In this document: one piece after another, positions 22,650-28,719 of the stretch | How the letters are laid out: every line of letters begins with the position of its first letter | Numbering within the stretch: position 1 is the first letter of the stretch | DNA from: Actinomycetes bacterium | GTDB lineage: Bacteria > Actinomycetota > Acidimicrobiia > IMCC26256 > Chersky-534 | DNA length: 33,386 nt | NCBI GenBank assembly: GCA_025463865.1 | Contig: JAODBH010000119.1 | Location: forward strand, 1 to 33,386 | Reading direction: 5' to 3' | The notes under the pieces: generated by a model | What the model was told of the DNA's origin: nothing | Seen by the model: the letters and a program-made list of their open reading frames with translations, nothing else | Databases searched by the model: none | Translations under genes and position numbers: made by a program

Positions 22650-23878
22650 ACGGCAGCACGCCCGCGGCCGACGCGCGCTACACCGAGATCGCGGCGCGCG
22701 AGCAGGCCCACATGATGCCCGTGTTCGCCCGCTACCCGGTCGCCTTCGAACGGGGCCAGGGCACCCGGCTCTGGGACACCGCGGGCAACGAGTACCTCGA
22801 CTTCCTCGGCGGCCTCGCGGTGGTGTCCCTCGGTCACGAACACCCGGAGGTCGCCGCGGCGATCGCCGAGCAGGCGGCCACGCTGCTGCACGTCAGCAAC
22901 TACTTCTCCAACGTCGTCGCCGGTGAGCTCGCGGAGCGGATCGACGAGCTCCTCGGTGGTGACGGACGCGTCTTTCTCGCGAACTCCGGCGCCGAGGCCA
23001 ACGAGTGTGCGATCAAGCTGGCCCGCAAGCACGGTCAGCTGCACGGTGGGCCCGAGCGCTACCACGTGCTCGCAGCGCACCGCTCCTTCCACGGCCGCAC
23101 CTTGATGACCCTCGCGGCTACCGGCCAGCCCGAGAAGCACGAGGCGTTCCAACCGCTGCCGCCGGGCTTCCGGCACGTCTCCTTCGCCGACGTCGACGAG
23201 CTCGCGTACGCGATGGACGAGCGGGTGTGCGCGGTGATCCTCGAAGCGGTCCAGGGTGAGGGCGGGGTCTGGCCGGCCCCTCCCGGCTACCTGGAGGCGG
23301 TCCGCGCGCTCTGCGACGAGCGTGAGGTCCTGCTGATCATGGACGAGGTGCAGACCGGGCTCGGCCGTACCGGGAAGTGGTTCGGCTTCGAGCACGCCGA
23401 CATACGGCCCGACATCGTCACGCTCGCCAAGGCGCTCGGCAACGGGATGCCCATCGGTGCCTGCTGGGCCAGGGCCGACGTCGCCGCCGCATTCGTGCCC
23501 GGCGACCACGGCAGCACGTTCGGCGGCCAACCCCTCGCCTCGCGCGCCGCGCTCACCGTCCTCGACGTCATGACCCGCGAGAACGTCGTCGAACGCGCCG
23601 TCGCGGCCGGAGCCCGGCTGGGGGAGCAGCTCGCGCGGCTACCGGAAGTCGCCGCCGTGCGCGGCCAAGGCCTGCTGCTCGCCGCCGAGCTGGTCGAAGG
23701 CGTCGACGCCCGTGCCGTCAGTGCCCGCTGCCTGTCCGAAGGGCTCATCGTCAACGCGGTGACACCTACCGCACTCCGGTTCGCGCCACCGCTGCTGGTC
23801 TCCGACGCCGAGATCGACGCCGCGGTGGCGATCCTGGCCGACGTGCTGCAGGGGCTCGCGATGGAAGGGGTCTCGTGA
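22646..23878 (+). CDS. argD: Acetylornithine aminotransferase
   Basis: 410 residues from GTG 22646 (GTGA overlap with the argB stop). It is a PLP-dependent class III aminotransferase that converts N-acetylglutamate semialdehyde to N-acetylornithine. Motifs: NSGAEANECAIKLARKHG (PLP phosphate cup, residues 113-130), HRSFHGRT, EAVQGEGGVWPAP, LLIMDEVQTGLGRTG (Asp233 contacts the PLP pyridine nitrogen) and TLAKALGNGMPIGA with the Schiff-base Lys262. GSTFGGQPLA supplies the Thr that contacts phosphate from the other subunit. Nothing is unusual. The stop overlaps the argF start. Confidence 0.96.
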   Translation: MNGSTPAADARYTEIAAREQAHMMPVFARYPVAFERGQGTRLWDTAGNEYLDFLGGLAVVSLGHEHPEVAAAIAEQAATLLHVSNYFSNVVAGELAERIDELLGGDGRVFLANSGAEANECAIKLARKHGQLHGGPERYHVLAAHRSFHGRTLMTLAATGQPEKHEAFQPLPPGFRHVSFADVDELAYAMDERVCAVILEAVQGEGGVWPAPPGYLEAVRALCDEREVLLIMDEVQTGLGRTGKWFGFEHADIRPDIVTLAKALGNGMPIGACWARADVAAAFVPGDHGSTFGGQPLASRAALTVLDVMTRENVVERAVAAGARLGEQLARLPEVAAVRGQGLLLAAELVEGVDARAVSARCLSEGLIVNAVTPTALRFAPPLLVSDAEIDAAVAILADVLQGLAMEGVS

Positions 23879-24795
23879 CCACGCGCCGGTTCCTCGAGGT
23901 CGAAGACCTGGACCACGCCGAGCTCGCGGGGATCCTCGCCCGCGGCAAGGAATGGAAGACCGACCCGTCGATGGTTCCCGCGCCGCTCGCGCGTTGCGGT
24001 GTCGCGTTGCTGTTCGAGAAGCCGTCGGCGCGCACACGTTCGTCGAGCGAGATGGCGGTCGTCGGACTGGGTGGCCACCCGATCTACATCCGGGCGGAAG
24101 AGGTGGGGCTGGGCGTGCGCGAGAGCGTCGAAGACATCGCCCGCACCCTCGGTGCTTACAACGTGCTGCTCGCGGCGCGGGTGTTCGACCACCGGACCCT
24201 CGAGACGATGAGCACGGTGCTCGACGCGCAGGGAGTGCCGGTCGTGAACCTGCTCTCCGACCTCGCCCATCCCTGCCAGGCGGTCGCCGATCTGCTCACG
24301 CTGCAGGAGCAATTCGGCCGGCTCGAAGGCCGTCGGCTCGTCTACGTCGGCGACGGCAACAACGTCGCCGCGTCGCTGGCGTTCGCGGCCGCGCTCACCG
24401 GCATCGAGTTCACCGTGTCGTCGCCGATCGGATACGAGCTCGATCCCGAGGTGGTTGCCCGGGCCCGGAACCTCGGTGGGTCCGTGGAGCTCGTCACCGA
24501 CCCGTTCGACGCGGTCAAGGGTGCCGACGCGGTCTACACCGACGTGTGGACCTCGATGGGCCAGGAGACCGAGAGCGACTTCCGCCGGGCCGCGTTCGCC
24601 GGTTACCGGGTGTCGGAGGAGATGATGGACGCCGCCAACGATGACGCCGTGTTCCTGCACTGCCTCCCCGCGCACCGGGGCGAGGAGTGCGACGCCGAGG
24701 TGATCGACGGCCCGCGGTCGCTCGTGTGGGAACAGGCCGCGAACCGGATGGACGCGGCGCGCGCCATCTTCGCGTTGATGGTGGAGCACCGATGA
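23875..24795 (+). CDS. argF: Ornithine carbamoyltransferase
   Basis: 306 residues from GTG 23875, overlapping the argD stop. It forms citrulline from ornithine and carbamoyl phosphate. The carbamoyl-phosphate loop reads FEKPSARTRSSSEMAV; the usual STRTR is SARTR here, a conservative change next to the essential Ser and Arg residues. HPCQAVADLLTLQE, VYVGDGNNVAASLAFAAAL and DVWTSMGQE are normal, and FLHCLPAHRGEE carries the Cys/Arg ornithine-side residues. The stop TGA is overlapped by an ATG (24792) that opens a 15-codon ORF leading to argR. Confidence 0.96.
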   Translation: MTTRRFLEVEDLDHAELAGILARGKEWKTDPSMVPAPLARCGVALLFEKPSARTRSSSEMAVVGLGGHPIYIRAEEVGLGVRESVEDIARTLGAYNVLLAARVFDHRTLETMSTVLDAQGVPVVNLLSDLAHPCQAVADLLTLQEQFGRLEGRRLVYVGDGNNVAASLAFAAALTGIEFTVSSPIGYELDPEVVARARNLGGSVELVTDPFDAVKGADAVYTDVWTSMGQETESDFRRAAFAGYRVSEEMMDAANDDAVFLHCLPAHRGEECDAEVIDGPRSLVWEQAANRMDAARAIFALMVEHR

Positions 24796-24839
24796 CGGCG
24801 GGCTCGAAGACCGGCACGAACAGAAGGTGGCACGCGTGA
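24792..24839 (+). other. 15-codon ORF with tandem rare Arg codons bridging argF and argR
   Basis: ATG 24792 overlaps the argF stop (ATGA). The frame reads MTAGSKTGTNRRWHA and ends at TGA 24837-24839, overlapping the argR GTG 24836 (GTGA). Codons 11 and 12 are AGA AGG, Arg codons rare in such GC-rich DNA. The same six bases are a good Shine-Dalgarno sequence 8 nt before GTG 24836, which may fully explain them. Confidence 0.35.
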
Positions 24840-25303
24840 GCATCGGGAAGCCCCAGCGCCAGTACCGCATCGCCAAGCTCTTGGAGGAACAGGCCGTGTC
24901 CAGCCAGGCGCAGCTCGTCGAGCTCCTCGCGGCCGAAGGTGTGGTCGCCACGCAGGTGACGGTGAGCCGTGACCTCGAGGAGCTCGGAGCCGTGAAGGTG
25001 CGGATACCGGGCGGGGCGACCGCGTACGCCGTCCCCGAGCACGCCAAGGCGTCCGAGGCGTCGGACGACCACCTGCGGCGAGTCCTGGGCCAGTTCGTGG
25101 TCGACGTCGCCCACAGCCTCAACATCGTGGTGCTGCGGACCCCTCCCGGATCCGCCCACGTGGTGGCTTCGGCCCTGGATCGGGCCGGACTGCCCGACGT
25201 TCTCGGTACGGTGGCCGGGGACGACACCATCCTGCTGGTCTGTGCCGAGCAGGCGAGCGGCACCGACATCGCCGCCAGGATGGCAGGGCTGGCCGGTCTC
25301 TAG
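24836..25303 (+). CDS. argR: Arginine repressor ArgR
   Basis: 155 residues from GTG 24836, chosen because AGAAGG (24822-24827) is 8 nt upstream; an in-frame GTG at 24827 lies inside that site and would add three residues. The N-terminal winged helix-turn-helix is VSSQAQLVELLAAEGVVATQVTVSRDLEELGAVKVR, with the SRDL recognition segment. The C-terminal oligomerisation and arginine-binding domain has GTVAGDDTILLVC (the GTxAGDDT motif contacts arginine). In hexameric, arginine-bound form it represses arg genes by binding ARG boxes. The gene sits within the operon it presumably controls, as in other actinobacteria. Confidence 0.95.
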   Translation: MSIGKPQRQYRIAKLLEEQAVSSQAQLVELLAAEGVVATQVTVSRDLEELGAVKVRIPGGATAYAVPEHAKASEASDDHLRRVLGQFVVDVAHSLNIVVLRTPPGSAHVVASALDRAGLPDVLGTVAGDDTILLVCAEQASGTDIAARMAGLAGL

Positions 25304-25339
25304 GTCGTCCCCGCTCTGGGCTGGCACGGCACTGTTCCC

Positions 25340-25372
25340 GACAACCGCAACCGTTGACGACAACTGCAACCG
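25340..25372 (+). promoter_or_regulatory. Direct repeat GACAAC(C/T)GCAACCG x2 upstream of argG
   Basis: GACAACCGCAACCG (25340-25353) and GACAACTGCAACCG (25359-25372) match at 13 of 14 positions with a 19-nt period, close to two helical turns. They occupy the 84-nt gap between argR and argG; the second overlaps the CGGAAGG ribosome-binding site. They do not resemble an ARG box. Interlaced CAAC/GTTG inverted pairs (25348-25364) could also fold in RNA. The binding factor is unknown. Confidence 0.45.
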
Positions 25373-25387
25373 GAAGGCAATCGAGCG

Positions 25388-26611
25388 ATGGCGAAGCGTG
25401 TGGTCCTGGCGTACTCGGGTGGTCTCGACACCTCGATCGCGGTGCGATGGATCCAGGAGGAGTGGAAGGCCGAGGTCGTGTGCGTCGCGGTCGACGTCGG
25501 CCAGGACCCGAACACCACCCCTGACGACTGGGACACGATCCGCGCGCGCGCCATGGCAGCGGGTGCGATCGAGGCCAACGTGATCGACGCCAAGGCGGAG
25601 TTCGCGTCCGAATATGTCGTCCCGGCCATGCAGGCCAACGCGCTCTACGAAGGCAAGTACCCGCTCGTGTCCGCGTTGAGCCGGCCGGTGATCGTCAAGC
25701 ACCTGGTCCAGGCCGCGCGCTACTACGAAGCGGACGCGGTCGCCCACGGTTGCACCGGCAAGGGCAACGACCAGGTCCGCTTCGAGGTGGGGACGCGCGC
25801 GTTGGCGCCCGACCTCGAGGTGCTCGCGCCCGCCCGCCTCTGGGGGCTCACCCGCGAAGACTCCATCGAGTACGCCCGCAAGTGGGACATCCCGATCGCG
25901 GCGAAGAAGGGCAAGCTCTACTCCATCGACGAGAACCTCGTCGGCCGCGCCATCGAGTGCGGCGAGATGGAGGACCCGTGGGTGTCGCCTCCCGACGACG
26001 TCTACACGCTCACCCGCAACGTCGCCGACGCGCCCCGTGAGCCGCGCGACATCGTCGTTCGCTTCGAGGCCGGCGTCCCGGTCTCGCTCGACGGCGTCGA
26101 GATGGCCCCGGTCGAGCTGATCCCTGCGCTGGGTGCGGCGGCGGGTGAGTACGGCTTCGGTCGCATCGACATGGTCGAGAACCGCCGCGTCGGCATCAAG
26201 AGCCGTGAGACGTACGAGTGCCCCGGGTCGCTGGCGTTGATCCTCGCTCACCAGGACCTCGAGTCGATGACCGTCGAGCGGGACCTGATGCGGGAGAAGG
26301 CGCGCCTCGAGCCTCGATACGCGGAGCTCGTCTACGACGGCCTGTGGTTCTCGCCGCTCAAGGAGGCGCTCGACGCGTTCGTACAGTCGAGCCAGGAGTT
26401 CGTCACCGGTGAGGTGCGGCTCCGCCTCGAGCCCGGTCGCTGCTTCGTCGCGGGCCGGCGCGCCGACCACGGCCTCTACGACTACGGGCTCGCCACCTAC
26501 GACGCGGCCGACTCGTTCCGGCACGAGGACGCGGAAGGCTTCGTCCGGCTGTGGGGCCTCTCCGTCGAGATGTGGTCGCGGCGCCAGCGCGGCCTGGGCT
26601 CCGGCGGTTGA
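25388..26611 (+). CDS. argG: Argininosuccinate synthase
   Basis: 407 residues. It joins citrulline and aspartate using ATP. The PP-loop AYSGGLDTS (residues 8-16) binds ATP. Other family segments are PVIVKHLVQAARYYEADAVAHGCTGKGNDQVRFE (about 99-132), WGLTREDSIEYARKWDIPI, YSIDENLVGRAIECGEMEDPW and GRIDMVENRRVGIKSRETYECPG. Length and motifs are normal. CGGAAGG lies 10 nt before the ATG, a slightly long spacing. It is separated from argR by an 84-nt region with a direct repeat, so it may have its own control. argH follows after one base. Confidence 0.97.
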   Translation: MAKRVVLAYSGGLDTSIAVRWIQEEWKAEVVCVAVDVGQDPNTTPDDWDTIRARAMAAGAIEANVIDAKAEFASEYVVPAMQANALYEGKYPLVSALSRPVIVKHLVQAARYYEADAVAHGCTGKGNDQVRFEVGTRALAPDLEVLAPARLWGLTREDSIEYARKWDIPIAAKKGKLYSIDENLVGRAIECGEMEDPWVSPPDDVYTLTRNVADAPREPRDIVVRFEAGVPVSLDGVEMAPVELIPALGAAAGEYGFGRIDMVENRRVGIKSRETYECPGSLALILAHQDLESMTVERDLMREKARLEPRYAELVYDGLWFSPLKEALDAFVQSSQEFVTGEVRLRLEPGRCFVAGRRADHGLYDYGLATYDAADSFRHEDAEGFVRLWGLSVEMWSRRQRGLGSGG

Positions 26612-26612
26612 C

Positions 26613-28082
26613 ATGACCGACGACCGCCCGGACCGGCCCGACACCGGCGCGCCTGAGGGCGATACGGCCACAACCGCGGAGACAGGAACGCCCGGCGACG
26701 CCCACACCCTGTGGCACGGGAGGTTCGCCGACGGGCCGTCGGACGCGCTGCTCGCGTTCAGCGTCAGCCTCGACTTCGACCGCCGCCTCGCGGCCGACGA
26801 TCTCGAGGGCTCGCGCGCGCACGTCGCGATGTTGGCCGAGGTCGGACTGATCGACGGCGAGGAACGGGTCGCCATCGTGGATGCCCTTGCCACGGTCGAG
26901 GCCGAGATGGGCGCGGGCGAGTTCGTGTTCGTCCCCACCGACGAGGACATCCACACCGCCATCGAACGCCGGGTCGCCGAGATCGCCGGGCCTGCGGGCG
27001 CCAAGCTCCACACCGGTCGGAGCCGCAACGACCAGATCACCACGGACCTGCGCCTGTTCATCCGACGCGAGGGCCGGGCCCAGATCCGCCGTCTGCTCGA
27101 TCTGCAGGAGGTGCTCGTCCAACGGGCCCAGGAGGTCGGCGACGCCTACCTGCCCGGCTACACCCACCTCCAGCGGGCCCAGCCCGTCTTGCTCGCGCAC
27201 CACCTGCTCGCGCACTTCTGGGCGTTGGCGCGCGACGTGAGCCGCTGGTGGGACGCCCTCGACCGCGTCGACGTCTCGCCCCTCGGTGCCGGCGCGTTGG
27301 CGGGATCCAGCCTTCCGCTCGATCCCGACCTCACGGCCAGGGCACTCGGCTTCCAGTTCCGCTTCGCCAACTCCCTCGACGCCGTCGGTGACCGTGACTA
27401 CGTCGCCGAGTGCCTCTTCGTGCTCGCGCTGTCGCAGGTCCACCTGTCGCGCATCGGGGAGGAGATCACGCTGTGGGCGAGCGACGAGTTCGGCTTCGTG
27501 CATCTCGCCGACGCGTTCAGCACGGGTTCGACGATGATCACGCAGAAGAAGAACCCCTACCTCTCCGAACATTCGCCGCGCAAGGCCGGACGGCTGATCG
27601 GCAACCTCACCGGCTTCCTCGCGACCCTCAAGGGCCTGCCGCTGGCGTACAACCGCGACCTCCAGGAGGACAAGGAGCCGCTGTTCGACGCGATGGATCA
27701 GCACGCGCTCACCCTCGACGCGTTGACGGGCCTGCTCGCGACCATCGAGTTCGACGTCGAACGCATGCAGTCCGCGGCCGACGGCGCCGCGGTCGCGGCG
27801 ACCGACCTCGCCGAGCACCTCGTCGTGCAGGGCGTGCCCTTCCGCGACGCGCACGCAATCGTCGGCAAGCTCGTGCGGCAGTCCCTCGAGCGAGGCATCC
27901 CGCTGGCCGAGCTGGTCGAGACCGAGCCCTCACTGGGCAAGGACGCGCTTCCGTTGCTCGAGCCCGGCGCGGCCGTCCGTCGCCGCACCACGCCCGGCGG
28001 GGGTGGCCCGGGCCCGGTGGCCGTCCAGCTCGAGGCCGCGCAGGCGAAGCTCGCCGACGAGCGGGCCCGCCTCGTGGATTGA
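26613..28082 (+). CDS. argH: Argininosuccinate lyase with altered signature loop
   Basis: 489 residues. It cleaves argininosuccinate to arginine and fumarate. A Thr/Asp/Gly-rich N-terminal extension of about 30 residues precedes LWHGRFADGPSDALLAFS. Conserved regions C1 (HTGRSRNDQITTDLRLF) and C2 (GYTHLQRAQPVLLAHHLLAH, with the catalytic His) are normal, as are SPLGAGALAGSSLPLD and LKGLPLAYNRDLQEDKEPLFD. Region C3, usually GSS(I/L)MPQKKNPD..E, reads GSTMITQKKNPYLSEHSPRKAGR: catalytic Ser306 and Lys312 remain, but Met-Pro becomes Ile-Thr and Asp becomes Tyr316, so it fails the fumarate-lyase signature G-S-x2-M-x2-K-x-N. It is the last step of the pathway and no second lyase is seen, so it is presumed active. 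Confidence 0.94.
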   Translation: MTDDRPDRPDTGAPEGDTATTAETGTPGDAHTLWHGRFADGPSDALLAFSVSLDFDRRLAADDLEGSRAHVAMLAEVGLIDGEERVAIVDALATVEAEMGAGEFVFVPTDEDIHTAIERRVAEIAGPAGAKLHTGRSRNDQITTDLRLFIRREGRAQIRRLLDLQEVLVQRAQEVGDAYLPGYTHLQRAQPVLLAHHLLAHFWALARDVSRWWDALDRVDVSPLGAGALAGSSLPLDPDLTARALGFQFRFANSLDAVGDRDYVAECLFVLALSQVHLSRIGEEITLWASDEFGFVHLADAFSTGSTMITQKKNPYLSEHSPRKAGRLIGNLTGFLATLKGLPLAYNRDLQEDKEPLFDAMDQHALTLDALTGLLATIEFDVERMQSAADGAAVAATDLAEHLVVQGVPFRDAHAIVGKLVRQSLERGIPLAELVETEPSLGKDALPLLEPGAAVRRRTTPGGGGPGPVAVQLEAAQAKLADERARLVD

Positions 28083-28096
28083 CGCGGTCGCCGTGA
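28079..28096 (+). other. 5-codon ORF bridging argH and the 3-methyladenine glycosylase gene
   Basis: TTG 28079 overlaps the argH stop (TTGA). The frame TTG-ACG-CGG-TCG-CCG ends in TGA 28094-28096, which overlaps the next gene's GTG 28093 (GTGA). It is very short and may be chance; listed because it matches the arrangement at three other junctions. Confidence 0.2.
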
Positions 28097-28719
28097 GGCT
28101 GCCAGGTCGTCGACCACCGGGCTCGTTCTTCGCCCGCGATCCGCTCGTCGTCGCGCCGGAGCTGCTCGGCAAGCTCCTCGTCCACGCCCCAGCCGACGGC
28201 GAGCCGACCGCGGTCCGGATCGTCGAGGTCGAGGCCTACCGGGGATCCAGCGATCCGGCGAGCCATGCGTTCCGCGGACCGACCCGCCGCAACCGCACGA
28301 TGTTCGGCCCACCCGGCCGGCTCTACGTCTATTTCACGTACGGCATGCACTGGTGCGCCAACGTCGTGTGCGACCTGCCCGGCGACGCGGGAGCGGTGCT
28401 GTTGCGCGCGGGTGAGCCGGTGTTCGGCATCGACGTCATGCAGGCGCGCCGGCCTGCCGCCCGGCGGCTCCGCGACCTTGCCTCCGGACCGGCCCGCTTG
28501 TGTCAGGCGTTGGGGATCGACGGCGCGCTCGATGGCACCGACCTCCGTGCAGGTCCGGTATGGCTGCGCGACGACGGCGTCCCTCCGCCCGAGGCGCCGA
28601 TCGTCACTCCGCGGATCGGGCTCACGCGGGGGACCGAATCGAGCTGGCGCTGGGTCGTCGGCGGCAATCTGCACGCGAGCCGGCCGGCGAACGGAGGGGT
28701 CAGCCCGGAGGGGCGCTGA
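28093..28719 (+). CDS. mpg: DNA-3-methyladenine glycosylase (AAG/MPG family)
   Basis: 208 residues from GTG 28093. It excises 3-methyladenine and other alkylated purines from DNA. The family core is intact: FFARDPLVVAPELLGKLLV, the catalytic EVEAYRG (Glu47 aligns with E125 of human AAG), DPASHAFRGPTRRNRTMFGPPGRLYVYFTYGMHWCANVV (residues 54-92, DNA intercalation and nucleotide-binding region), LASGPARLCQALGI and the closing RIGLT. The same gene lies between the arg region and tyrS in mycobacteria (mpg-tyrS), so the position is ancestral. Its last 20 nt overlap the tail of the convergent PBP gene. Confidence 0.94.
   Translation: MRLPGRRPPGSFFARDPLVVAPELLGKLLVHAPADGEPTAVRIVEVEAYRGSSDPASHAFRGPTRRNRTMFGPPGRLYVYFTYGMHWCANVVCDLPGDAGAVLLRAGEPVFGIDVMQARRPAARRLRDLASGPARLCQALGIDGALDGTDLRAGPVWLRDDGVPPPEAPIVTPRIGLTRGTESSWRWVVGGNLHASRPANGGVSPEGR

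Noticed and set aside
24515-27061. 848-codon minus-strand frame across argF-argR-argG-argH
   Set aside because: It lies antisense to four certain genes, and its composition is that expected of a shadow frame.
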